Source of the DNA: AV69 sp963742315
Lineage (GTDB): Bacteria; Verrucomicrobiota; Verrucomicrobiia; Chthoniobacterales; UBA10450
DNA: 64,000 nucleotides
Direction of reading: 5' to 3'
NCBI GenBank assembly: GCA_963742315.1
Contig: CAVULE010000003.1
Span: 1 to 64,000, forward strand
In this document: positions 27,080-35,066 of the stretch, one piece after another
Numbering within the stretch: position 1 is the first letter of the stretch
How the letters are laid out: each line of letters starts with the position of its first letter
Notes under the pieces: model-generated
What the model was told of the DNA's origin: nothing
Databases searched by the model: none
Seen by the model: only the letters and a program-made list of their open reading frames with translations
Made by a program: the position numbers and the translations under genes

Positions 27080-28867
27080 GTGAAAAGCGTCCTTTTCGTT
27101 TGTACCGGTAATGTTTGTCGCAGTCCCATTGCGGAAGGTCTTTTTCGCCGTCTCTTAGGAAATCGCAAGGACATTGAGGTGGCGTCCGCCGGCGTGCACG
27201 CAGTGCGCGGGCAGCCACCAAGTTCGCACGCGGTCGATGTCTGCGCCGAGGAAGGCGCCGATATCGGCAATCTGCGGAGCCAGCCCTTGACCGGCGCATT
27301 AGTCGAGCGCGCGACCCATATTTTCGCCATGACCGGGGCGCATGTCGAAGCGATCCAGATGCTTTTTCCAAATGCCGCCGACAAGACTTTTCTGTTGCGC
27401 GAGTTTGAAGAGGCCGGCGCAACCTGCTGGCGTGACGTCCCCGATCCGATTGGACTTGGGCGCGATGTTTATAATAGTTGCGCGGAAACCATCAAAAACG
27501 CCTTGCCCAGCGTGCTCGCGTTTGTAGAACAGAGCGAAGTAGCCGTGCGCTCGAGCGGGCGAAGCGGCGGCTCTTCCACTTATCTGATGAGCGATATTTC
27601 GCATTCGACTGAACCGAGTTTGGGCGCGCCCAGTGGCGGTCTAGGCAAAGTCGATCCGGAGATTTACGACGCAGTTGCCGCCGAAGAAAAACGGCAGCGC
27701 GAAAACATTGAGCTGATCGCGTCGGAAAATTTCACCAGCCGCGCGGTAATGGAAGCGCAAGGCAGCGTGTTGACCAACAAATACGCTGAGGGTTATCCCG
27801 GCAAACGCTGGTACGGCGGCTGTGAAAATGTCGATACCGTCGAATCGCTTGCGATCGATCGGGCCAGGCGATTGTTCGGCGCGGAACATGTAAACGTCCA
27901 GCCACACAGTGGCTCGCAGGCGAACATGGCAGTTTATTTTTCGACCCTGAAAGTGGGCGACAAGATTTTGACGATGAATCTGGCCCACGGTGGCCACCTC
28001 ACCCACGGACATCCGGCGAATTTTTCCGGCAAATTTTATCAAGTCACGCATTACGGCGTGGCTGAAAAAACCGAGCAGATCGATTACGACGCCCTCGAAA
28101 AACTGGCCAACGAAACCAAGCCAGCGATGATCACTGCCGGTGCCTCGGCTTATCCGCGCACGCTCGATTTTCCGCGTTTGCGTCACATCGCCGATGCCTG
28201 CGGGGCGCTTCTCTTCATAGACATGGCGCATATCGCCGGGCTCGTCGCGGGCGGCCAGCATCCCAGTCCGATTCCGCACGCGCAATTTGTCACGACGACG
28301 ACGCACAAAAGCTTGCGCGGTCCCCGCGGCGGGATCGTGTTATGCCAGGAGAAATACGCGAAACAGATCGACTCGATGGTTTTCCCGGGGATTCAGGGCG
28401 GCCCACTCATGCATGTGATCGCGGCCAAAGCCGTCTGTTTTCACGAAGCGTTACAACCGCAGTTTCGCGCCTATCAAAAGCAAGTGGTGACAAATGCTAA
28501 AGCGCTCGCCGCTGGTTTGAGCAAACACGGTTATCGCATCGTTAGCGGCGGAACAGACAATCATCTGATGCTGGTGGACCTGCGCCACAAGGAAATCAAT
28601 GGCAAACAAGCGCAGGAAGTTCTCGATCGAGCTGGCATTACCGTGAACAAGAATGCTATTCCTTTTGACACCTATCCCATCTTCAAGCCGGGCGGAATTC
28701 GCGTCGGCACTCCGGCTGTCACCACGCGAGGCATGCGTGAGGAAGAAATGCTGGAGATTGCCGATCTCGTCGCCGAAGCGCTGCAAAATCGCGATGATAA
28801 TGCCGCTCTTGAACGGATCCGCGGCAAGGTGCGCGAATTGACCCGACGGTTTCCGTTGCCATCGTAG
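27080..28867 (+). CDS. glyA: Fusion: low-molecular-weight tyrosine phosphatase + serine hydroxymethyltransferase
   Basis: The 595-residue open frame starts at GTG. Residues 1 to about 152 are a complete low-molecular-weight protein tyrosine phosphatase. The active loop is C8-TGNVC-R14-SP and the catalytic Asp lies in DVPDPIGLG. Residues from about 190 are a full-length SHMT: ENIELIASENFTSRAVMEAQ, GYPGKRWYGGCENVD, and the pyridoxal-phosphate Lys near residue 410 in TTTTHKSLRGPRGG. The linker (about 153-189) is Ser/Gly rich. An in-frame ATG at 27587 could start a separate GlyA, so translation may yield the fusion, GlyA alone, or both. SHMT converts serine and tetrahydrofolate to glycine and methylene-tetrahydrofolate. 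Confidence 0.9.
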   Translation: MKSVLFVCTGNVCRSPIAEGLFRRLLGNRKDIEVASAGVHAVRGQPPSSHAVDVCAEEGADIGNLRSQPLTGALVERATHIFAMTGAHVEAIQMLFPNAADKTFLLREFEEAGATCWRDVPDPIGLGRDVYNSCAETIKNALPSVLAFVEQSEVAVRSSGRSGGSSTYLMSDISHSTEPSLGAPSGGLGKVDPEIYDAVAAEEKRQRENIELIASENFTSRAVMEAQGSVLTNKYAEGYPGKRWYGGCENVDTVESLAIDRARRLFGAEHVNVQPHSGSQANMAVYFSTLKVGDKILTMNLAHGGHLTHGHPANFSGKFYQVTHYGVAEKTEQIDYDALEKLANETKPAMITAGASAYPRTLDFPRLRHIADACGALLFIDMAHIAGLVAGGQHPSPIPHAQFVTTTTHKSLRGPRGGIVLCQEKYAKQIDSMVFPGIQGGPLMHVIAAKAVCFHEALQPQFRAYQKQVVTNAKALAAGLSKHGYRIVSGGTDNHLMLVDLRHKEINGKQAQEVLDRAGITVNKNAIPFDTYPIFKPGGIRVGTPAVTTRGMREEEMLEIADLVAEALQNRDDNAALERIRGKVRELTRRFPLPS

Positions 28868-28884
28868 ACGCGCGCTTTTTCTCT

Positions 28885-28998
28885 GGGAGCGCACGCGCCC
28901 CGCGTGCTATCGCCAGTCCGGCTCGGAGCGATGGCGCTCTCGCGATCGCGAACTTTTCCGTGCACCAGAGAGTGTTTCGGCGAAGCGCGTATGCTCCC
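28885..28998. repeat. MITE-like palindrome with GGGAGCGCACGCG end
   Basis: It begins GGGAGCGCACGCG and ends CGCGTATGCTCCC as an imperfect terminal inverted repeat. It contains TGTTTCGGCGAA, also found inside the better-preserved element at 39298-39408, so the two are probably related. It lies directly after the glyA fusion gene. Confidence 0.5.
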
Positions 28999-29103
28999 CG
29001 GAACACAGGCCTTCTGGCCTGTGCGCCCAGCGGGTTTGTGACCCGCTGAAGGGCCAGCGGACAGAATGTCCGCTGGGCGCACAGACTGGACGTCTGTGTT
29101 CCG
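28999..29103. repeat. Compound palindrome with four nested hairpins
   Basis: The outer arms CGGAACACAG (28999-29008) and CTGTGTTCCG (29094-29103) pair perfectly. Inside are ACAGGCC/GGCCTGT with a TTCT loop, AGCGGGT/ACCCGCT, CCAGCGGACA/TGTCCGCTGG, and ACAGAC/GTCTGT. It could extrude as a cruciform. It adjoins the previous repeat and the next one. Confidence 0.7.
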
Positions 29104-29107
29104 CCCT

Positions 29108-29227
29108 CTTGTCATTCCGAGCGAAGTCGCTTGTCACGCCGTAGGTTTATGCGAAGGCTGGAAGGAATCCCGATATGTTAGCTTATCGTTTTACCACGGG
29201 ATGTCCCCGACTTCGCTCGACATGACA
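29108..29227. repeat. CCGAGCGAAGTCG-family palindrome overlapping the zwf start
   Basis: The left arm TTGTCATTCCGAGCGAAGTC and the right arm GACTTCGCTCGACATGACAA form an imperfect inverted repeat with a long centre. The right arm contains the ATG used as the start of zwf. Confidence 0.7.
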
Positions 29228-30760
29228 AAGGGCTCTGACCAAACGAATCCGCTGCGCGAAGGTTTGAGCACCCGCGCGGTGCCGCAACCGTGCGCGATTG
29301 TGATTTTTGGCGCCACCGGAGACCTGACCCATCGGAAATTGATTCCGGCGCTGTATAATCTTGCCGCTGCTGGAGAATTGCCGCCGGCGGTGACCGTCGT
29401 CGGTTTCGCCCGTCGCCCCAAAAGCGACGACGAGTTCCGTAAGGAACTTGAAAAAACCACCAAACAATTTTCGCGTCAGGATGTTCGCGAAGATATTTGG
29501 AAGACTTTTTCGCAATCGCTTTTCTACCATCAAAGTGAGTTCGAAGATGAATCGGGGTACCAATCACTCGCGCAACGCCTGAGTAAGATCGACGAAGAAC
29601 ACGGCACCCGCGGCAACCGTTTATTTTATCTCGCGGCAGCGCCGGAGAAATTCGAACCGATCCTGAAAAATCTTAAAGCCGCCGGACTCAATAAAGCGAA
29701 GGAGGGCAGCTGGGCCCGGGTCATCATTGAAAAGCCTTTCGGCCGCGACCTGGCTTCCGCTCAGGAATTAAATCGGATCGTGTCGAATGCCTTCGCCGAA
29801 AATCAGACTTACCGCATCGATCATTTTCTTGGGAAAGAGACAGCGCAGAACATTCTCGTTCTCCGTTTCGCTAACGCCATCTTTGAGCCCATCTGGAATG
29901 CGCGCTACATCGATCACGTCCAGATCACTGCCTCCGAAACACTCGGAGTCGAGGGCCGGGCCGGATATTACGAAACCGCCGGCGCCTTACGCGACATGGT
30001 GCAAAATCATTTGCTGCAGCTTCTTTGCCTCATCGCGATGGAAGCGCCCACCGACCTCAGCGCCGACAGCATTCGCGACGAAAAAGTGAAAGTCGTTCGT
30101 TCCTTGCGTCGTTATCGCGCAGATGAAATCGCGAAGCTGGTCGTGCGCGGCCAGTACTCCAGGGGCGCGATCAATGGCGAGAGCGTTCCCGGTTATCGCG
30201 AGGAAGAAAAGGTAAATCCGAGGTCCGAGACTGAAACCTATGTGGCGCTACAATTGCACATCGATGACTGGCGCTGGTCGGAGGTTCCGATCTATCTGCG
30301 CGTCGGGAAACGCCTGCCCAAATCTGCCACGGAAATTTCTGTGCACTTCAAAAAAGCGCCGATGGTTTTATTCAATCGCGATAGCACCGAGCACGACCAA
30401 AATGTGCTCGTCATACGCATCCAACCCGATGAAGGAATTTCCTTGCGGATGATGGCAAAGATTCCAGGAACGAGTTTGCGAATCGAGCCGGTAAAGATGG
30501 ATTTCCATTACGGCACCAGTTTTGGCAAAGCCAGCCCGGAAGCGTACGAACGTTTGCTCCTCGATGCCATGAGCGGCGATGCCACCCTCTTCGCACGTCG
30601 CGATGAAGTCGAGGAAGCGTGGGCATTTATCGACCCCATCGAAAAGAGATGGGCGGAGAAAAACGCGCCGCCATTAACATTTTATCCCTCCGGCTCCTGG
30701 GGACCAGAAGAAGCGGATGAACTTCTCGCTCGCGATGGACGGGCGTGGAGGCGATTATGA
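29222..30760 (+). CDS. zwf: Glucose-6-phosphate dehydrogenase
   Basis: From the ATG at 29222 the protein has 512 residues, the usual length. The NADP-binding loop is IFGATGDLTHRKLIPALYNL. The substrate motif RIDHFLGKETAQNILVLRFA contains the catalytic His. It oxidises glucose-6-phosphate to 6-phosphogluconolactone, feeding the pentose phosphate pathway with NADPH. The start codon lies in the right arm of a palindromic repeat; an ATG at 29201 in the same frame is an alternative. opcA follows after 119 bases that hold another copy of the same repeat family. Confidence 0.96.
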   Translation: MTKGSDQTNPLREGLSTRAVPQPCAIVIFGATGDLTHRKLIPALYNLAAAGELPPAVTVVGFARRPKSDDEFRKELEKTTKQFSRQDVREDIWKTFSQSLFYHQSEFEDESGYQSLAQRLSKIDEEHGTRGNRLFYLAAAPEKFEPILKNLKAAGLNKAKEGSWARVIIEKPFGRDLASAQELNRIVSNAFAENQTYRIDHFLGKETAQNILVLRFANAIFEPIWNARYIDHVQITASETLGVEGRAGYYETAGALRDMVQNHLLQLLCLIAMEAPTDLSADSIRDEKVKVVRSLRRYRADEIAKLVVRGQYSRGAINGESVPGYREEEKVNPRSETETYVALQLHIDDWRWSEVPIYLRVGKRLPKSATEISVHFKKAPMVLFNRDSTEHDQNVLVIRIQPDEGISLRMMAKIPGTSLRIEPVKMDFHYGTSFGKASPEAYERLLLDAMSGDATLFARRDEVEEAWAFIDPIEKRWAEKNAPPLTFYPSGSWGPEEADELLARDGRAWRRL

Positions 30761-30794
30761 AGAGAATCGCTTCTCCCGTCCTCCAGAGCCAGGC

Positions 30795-30860
30795 CGAGGG
30801 ATCCGTTGCGGAAGCTTTAAGGCAACATGGCGGGATCCCTCGACTGCGCTCGGGATGACG
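30795..30860. repeat. CCGAGCGAAGTCGA-family repeat between zwf and opcA
   Basis: GAGGGATCC on the left and GGGATCCCTCGACTGCGCTC with GGGATGAC on the right form an inverted repeat. The ribosome-binding site of opcA (TTGGAGG, 30864-30870 region) follows immediately. Confidence 0.65.
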
Positions 30861-30879
30861 AAGTTGGAGGTTCATTAAA

Positions 30880-31938
30880 ATGCCTGTTACCGCTGAAACA
30901 ATCTCGCTTGGCCTTCCAGTCGCGATCGATCGGATTGATCGCGAGCTAAAAAAACTTTGGAGCGAGGGCGAAGGCGCAATGACGCGAGCGTCGCTGATGA
31001 ATCTCGCGGTCTACAGCGAAGAGCCAGATTCGCTGAACCGTAACACGCAGTTGCTGGCGCGAATCACCGAGAACCACGCTTGTCGGGCAATCGTGATCGG
31101 CGCTAACCCGCGGGCCAAAAACGATCGAATGGAGGCGTGGATCAGCGCACATTGTCACATTAGTCGCGCCGGGACCAAGCGAGTTTGCTCCGAACAAATT
31201 TCATTTTTGCTCGAAGGCGCAACGGTCAAATTCCTCCCGAGCATTGTCTTTTCCCAACTCGATTCCGATCTCCCGCTCTATCTTTGGTGGCAATCGGAAT
31301 TTGCCGAGCCGATGGATCCGCAGCTTTGGTCGTGGATCGATCGATTGATTTACGACAGCCAATCGTGGCACGATTTCAACGCCCAAATGCGCCTGGTCGA
31401 GACCGCGCAGCGCGAAGCCAAACAACGCATCGTGCTGTGTGATTTGAATTGGACGCGGCTCGTTCGTTTCCGCCTCGCCTTCGCCCAATTCTTCGATCAT
31501 CCGGGCTCGCATCATCATTTCCGTGAAATGAAAAATGGCTCGATTACCTTTGGTAACGGATTTCGCTCGACCGCAATTCTTTTTGTCGGCTGGCTCGGGG
31601 CGCAACTCGGTTGGGAAATTCGGGGTGAGAAAAACGCCGAAAAAATCGAATTGGAAAACTCCGATGGAAAAACGGTGCGGATCCAATTACAGGAAAAAGG
31701 CGACGCGCCAATCGCGTCTTTCACCGCCCAATCGGGTGAGATTGAGTTTCACGTCATACTGTCAAGTTGCGGCGATCTTCTCGAAGTCTGTCGCGGCAAA
31801 TTAGGCGAAGCTCCAGCTCGCCAGGTCCTGCCATCGGCGGAGAACGATCCGGTTAAATTAATGAGCGAAGAGCTAATGCGCGGTGGGCCGCATCACGTTT
31901 ATCTTCGCGCCGTCGAGAAAGTTCGCGCGTTGCTGTAG
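30880..31938 (+). CDS. opcA: OpcA family glucose-6-phosphate dehydrogenase assembly protein
   Basis: The 352-residue protein matches OpcA. The first half contains ASLMNLAVYSEEPDSLNRNT, ENHACRAIVIGANP and WISAHCHISRAGTKRVCSEQ. The middle has the typical LPLYLWWQSEFAEPMDPQLW and DLNWTRLVRFRLAFAQFF. OpcA allosterically activates G6PDH in cyanobacteria and actinobacteria, and it pairs here with zwf directly upstream. A good TTGGAGG lies about ten bases before the ATG. The stop codon (31936-31938) is the first TAG of a perfect palindrome. Confidence 0.88.
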   Translation: MPVTAETISLGLPVAIDRIDRELKKLWSEGEGAMTRASLMNLAVYSEEPDSLNRNTQLLARITENHACRAIVIGANPRAKNDRMEAWISAHCHISRAGTKRVCSEQISFLLEGATVKFLPSIVFSQLDSDLPLYLWWQSEFAEPMDPQLWSWIDRLIYDSQSWHDFNAQMRLVETAQREAKQRIVLCDLNWTRLVRFRLAFAQFFDHPGSHHHFREMKNGSITFGNGFRSTAILFVGWLGAQLGWEIRGEKNAEKIELENSDGKTVRIQLQEKGDAPIASFTAQSGEIEFHVILSSCGDLLEVCRGKLGEAPARQVLPSAENDPVKLMSEELMRGGPHHVYLRAVEKVRALL

Positions 31939-32003
31939 CTGCCGCCGTCGCTGGCAGCAGGGCCGTCAAAAATATTTCTGCCGCCGGAGACGGCGGCAGC
32001 TAC
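31935..32003. repeat. Palindrome giving stop codons to both convergent genes
   Basis: GTAGCTGCCGCCGTC (31935-31949) and GACGGCGGCAGCTAC (31989-32003) are perfect inverted arms around 39 bases. The TAG in the left arm ends opcA and the TAG in the opposite strand of the right arm ends the glycosyltransferase. It may act as a bidirectional terminator. Confidence 0.8.
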
Positions 32004-33217
32004 AACGCAATAATCTCCCGCAGCGCACGGACGTTTTTCTCAATCGAAAAAATTTCTTCCGCGCGCTTGCGACCTTTGCCGCCAAATGATTGCGCGAGCT
32101 CAACGTCGCCAATCAACTGACTAAGCGCATCAGCGGTTGCAGCCGGATCACTTTGGGCGACCAGCAATCCGGTTTCTCTGTCGCGAACCATTTCCGAAGT
32201 CCCTCCGACATCGGTAGAAACAACCGGCAGCCCGGCCGCCATCGCTTCCATTACGACAGTCGGCAGGTTATCCATCGCACCATCGGGATCGATCCGGCAC
32301 GGCAGTGCGAAAACAGTCGCTTGGCTCAAGCGCGCCGCGATTTCGGATTGCGTTTGTGGTCCAGCCAAATTCACGTGCTCGCGCAAATCCCGCCGCTGGA
32401 TGCGCGCCTGCAATTCCTCAAAGAGCGGTCCTTCGCCGATAATTTCGCAGCGGAATCCGTGTCCCCTTTGTCGCAGCAGAGCACAGGCGTCGATGAGTAC
32501 ATCAAAACCCTTTTTGCTGATCAGCCGCCCGATGGAGAGAATTAGCGGCGGTCGCTCGAATTGCGCTCGCTTAAACCGGGCGCAGTCAATCCCGTTATAG
32601 ATCCGATGCACTCGCCCAGCGTTCTCGGGAAAGCGTTCCCGGAGCTGATTCGCAGCAAAATCGCTGACAGCGACGATGGCGCTGGCCGATGAGAGAATTT
32701 CGGATAGCCCGATCTCGAAATTGGGCGGAACAAAAATATCGTTGGCGTGGACGGTAAGACTGTAATTGATCCCAAGGAATTTCCTGATCCAGAACACGGT
32801 TCGAGCAGCCATGCCCGCGAAATGAGTATGGACGTGCCGGACGCCGCTTTTCTTGAGCCGCGCTCCTATGTAAGTTGCTTGATGGAGACGAAGTGAGTCA
32901 GGTTTTCCGCGCCATTCGTGTAAAGTTTTTCGCACCGGTTTTGGCAAACTCGCCGATGCCTCATCTGCCAACCGCGCAAAGACATCGCCTTCCGGCAGTT
33001 GGTGCACCGTCGACGTGATCGAATCGTCCCACGTAGTTTCCGGGCCGAAGTCCGGCTTGCGGAGTGAGAAGATTGCAGGCTGGATGCCCTGGTGGAAAAG
33101 CTCGGCAATTTCCCGATAGCAAAAGGTTTGGGAAAATTTTGGGAAGCGTTCAAAAACGTAAGCGAGCACCTCCCGATTTAACGCGCTCCGGCCTGATTGC
33201 CAACATCGCGAGGGCAT
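32000..33217 (-). CDS. Glycosyltransferase family 4 protein
   Basis: The 405-residue GT-B protein may start further in, at the GTG at 33169 (VLAYVFERFPKFSQTF). The N-terminal motif 'YVFERFPKFSQTFCYREIAE' is common in GT4 enzymes of exopolysaccharide clusters. The donor domain shows LILSIGRLISKKGFDVLIDA, CEIIGEGPLFEELQARI and the sequence MDNLPTVVMEAMAAGLPVVS, with one Glu of the usual EX7E pair changed to Asp/Asn-type context. It is convergent with opcA and divergent from the regulator gene at 33254. The sugar and acceptor are not known. Confidence 0.85.
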   Translation of the reverse strand: MPSRCWQSGRSALNREVLAYVFERFPKFSQTFCYREIAELFHQGIQPAIFSLRKPDFGPETTWDDSITSTVHQLPEGDVFARLADEASASLPKPVRKTLHEWRGKPDSLRLHQATYIGARLKKSGVRHVHTHFAGMAARTVFWIRKFLGINYSLTVHANDIFVPPNFEIGLSEILSSASAIVAVSDFAANQLRERFPENAGRVHRIYNGIDCARFKRAQFERPPLILSIGRLISKKGFDVLIDACALLRQRGHGFRCEIIGEGPLFEELQARIQRRDLREHVNLAGPQTQSEIAARLSQATVFALPCRIDPDGAMDNLPTVVMEAMAAGLPVVSTDVGGTSEMVRDRETGLLVAQSDPAATADALSQLIGDVELAQSFGGKGRKRAEEIFSIEKNVRALREIIAL

Positions 33218-33253
33218 GAAAACCGCTTATTATAAGTTAGACGCGCGTCCTGC

Positions 33254-34303
33254 ATGACTTTTGCTGTAGTCAAGCCCGTGCCCCGTCGCGATTTCTTCTC
33301 CTTTTGCACGACGCTCAGGCCGATTGAGCTGAAGGCTCTCGGCGAACTGTCGCACGTGCGCCATTTGCAAAAAGGCGAATTGATCTACACCACCGGCGAG
33401 CTCGCCGAAGAAGTCTACAGTGTTAATCGAGGCGTCGTTGAGGTAATCAAGCTCATTCCCGGCGAATCGGATGAGCGCAGTTTCGTTACTCGCGGGGATA
33501 TTTTCGGTGTTGCCGAGGCTCTTGGCAAAATGCCGCGTTTACGTTCGGCGCGGGCCCAGGAAATCGTCAGTTTGCAATGTTTCAATCGTGAGAATTTCGT
33601 CGCTATTTCGCAACGGGTCCCGTCGTTTCTCCTTTTCCTGTGCGAGCAAATGGCGCATCGGCTCCACCAAGTGCGAGCAGGCAACGGACCAAGCGGACCT
33701 CAGAAACTGAGCGGCAGCCTTGCGAACTTCGATTTGATTACGGTGAACCAGACCATCATTAGTTCCGGACAAACCGGCGAGCTTGAGGTGTTGAACGAAC
33801 ACAATGAGCGACTGGCGACCTTCTATTTTCAAGGCGGCGCGCTGCGTAGCGGGCAATTTCAACAGCTGACCGGGGAGGAAGCATTCTGGCAGCTTTTTCT
33901 GAGTGACGATATTCCCGGGAGTTTTTCCTTCGCCTCCGGGGTGCAGCCAATTACCGAATGCCTGCAATCGGTGGAGATCAATCAATCTCCAAACGACATG
34001 CTCATTACCGCCATGCGGCATCGCGATGAGTTTCACAATCTCAAGAAAACGACACCTGACCCCAACACACTGCTCCAACGGCTGGCCCCGAGTTTTGAAT
34101 GGCCGCGCGATGCGGACCAGGAGCTGAAGCCGTTGGCCGAACGAATCTGGAACTATACTAATGATCGTCGCTTCACGATCAACGAGCTGTTTCGACAGAA
34201 TGCAGTTTGTGAATTGAAAATCTATATCGTGGTTTCCGAGATGTTGCGGATCGGGCAAATCGCAACCGTCCATCCCATGCCGCAACTGGCGAAGGCGTCG
34301 TGA
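33254..34303 (+). CDS. Cyclic nucleotide-binding domain + DUF4388 protein
   Basis: The protein has 349 residues. Residues about 15-135 form a CRP/FNR-type cyclic-nucleotide-binding beta barrel: LQKGELIYTTGELAEEVYSV and SDERSFVTRGDIFGVAEAL. Residues about 157-265 are a DUF4388 (PATAN-like) domain: LITVNQTIISSGQTGELEVL and LATFYFQGGALRSGQFQQLT. No helix-turn-helix is seen, so it is probably a signalling adaptor rather than a DNA-binding regulator. DUF4388 is frequent in delta-proteobacterial and Verrucomicrobia signalling proteins. It overlaps the next gene by four bases. Confidence 0.8.
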   Translation: MTFAVVKPVPRRDFFSFCTTLRPIELKALGELSHVRHLQKGELIYTTGELAEEVYSVNRGVVEVIKLIPGESDERSFVTRGDIFGVAEALGKMPRLRSARAQEIVSLQCFNRENFVAISQRVPSFLLFLCEQMAHRLHQVRAGNGPSGPQKLSGSLANFDLITVNQTIISSGQTGELEVLNEHNERLATFYFQGGALRSGQFQQLTGEEAFWQLFLSDDIPGSFSFASGVQPITECLQSVEINQSPNDMLITAMRHRDEFHNLKKTTPDPNTLLQRLAPSFEWPRDADQELKPLAERIWNYTNDRRFTINELFRQNAVCELKIYIVVSEMLRIGQIATVHPMPQLAKAS

Positions 34304-34566
34304 AGAAGATCCCCCTTATTTTCTTCGTCGTCCTAATCGCGCTCGCTCAAGGCAGTTGTTCCTACCTTACCTCCAACGGACGGCATCAGGCTGCATATGC
34401 CCGTTATGTTAGGCATTCCAGTTACAACCGGATGAAGCTGCAACAAAAGCTCTTCCGTTCGCCGAAAATTCAGCCGCCACGCATGGAAAGCGAGCCAACA
34501 ATCGCGACCAGCACTGGACCCGAATCCGCTACCGCGAGCGCCGAACCAGCCACATCCGAAAACTAG
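34300..34566 (+). CDS. Small lipoprotein of unknown function
   Basis: The protein has 88 residues and begins with GTG, overlapping the upstream regulator gene by four bases (GTGA). The signal IPLIFFVVLIALAQGSC has a lipobox QGSC. The mature part has a basic segment (YVRHSSYNRMKLQQKLFR) and a Ser/Thr/Ala/Pro-rich tail, like a spacer. Its stop codon TAG shares the CTAG palindrome with the stop of the convergent thioesterase gene. Translation is probably coupled to the regulator gene. Confidence 0.65.
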   Translation: MKKIPLIFFVVLIALAQGSCSYLTSNGRHQAAYARYVRHSSYNRMKLQQKLFRSPKIQPPRMESEPTIATSTGPESATASAEPATSEN

Positions 34567-34958
34567 TTGCCTTCCCTTTGCACCGGAATTGGCCGGCCGG
34601 CATCATCAAGCGCGACGTAAACGAAAACGCCGCGCGTCACCAGGATTTGCCGGCCATGTTCCCGGAAGCGTTCCACCCAAACCTCCACCGGGATGGTCAT
34701 TGACGTCTGCCCGATTTTTTCCACCCAGGCATAACACGTCACCGTGTCCCCTACCCCGACCGGTTGCAGAAATGACAGGCCCTCCATTGCGACAGTAACG
34801 ACGCGCGCTTTCGCTGTTTTCGAAGCGAGAATGCCGCTGCCCAAGTCCATTTGCGACATCAACCATCCGCCAAAAACATCGCCATTGGGGTTTGTATCTG
34901 CCGGCATGGCGATGGTGCGAATAACCAATTCGCCTTTGGGTTTTTCGGGCGACCGCAT
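34563..34958 (-). CDS. Acyl-CoA thioesterase (YciA-like hotdog protein)
   Basis: The 131-residue hotdog-fold protein has the acyl-CoA thioesterase pattern: MPADTNPNGDVFGGWLMSQM with the catalytic Asn and Asp region, then VTVAMEGLSFLQPVGVGDTV and CYAWVEKIGQTSM. It hydrolyses acyl-CoA esters to free acids in the cytoplasm, probably short to medium chains. It is convergent with the small lipoprotein; the two stop codons overlap at CTAG. Confidence 0.87.
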   Translation of the reverse strand: MRSPEKPKGELVIRTIAMPADTNPNGDVFGGWLMSQMDLGSGILASKTAKARVVTVAMEGLSFLQPVGVGDTVTCYAWVEKIGQTSMTIPVEVWVERFREHGRQILVTRGVFVYVALDDAGRPIPVQREGN

Positions 34959-34980
34959 ATTGAGTGATCACCTTATAACC

Positions 34981-35062
34981 GGTCATCGCAAGCGAAGTCG
35001 AGGGATCCCGATGAGTTACCTTTAGGATTCGCGGTCGGATCCTTTGACTACGCTCGTATGAG
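34981..35062. repeat. CCGAGCGAAGTCGA-family palindrome
   Basis: GTCATCGCAAGCGAAGTCGA with GGGATCC on the left, and GGATCCTTTGACTACGCTCG with TATGAGGC on the right, form an imperfect inverted repeat between the thioesterase and queA genes. Confidence 0.65.
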
Positions 35063-35066
35063 GCAA

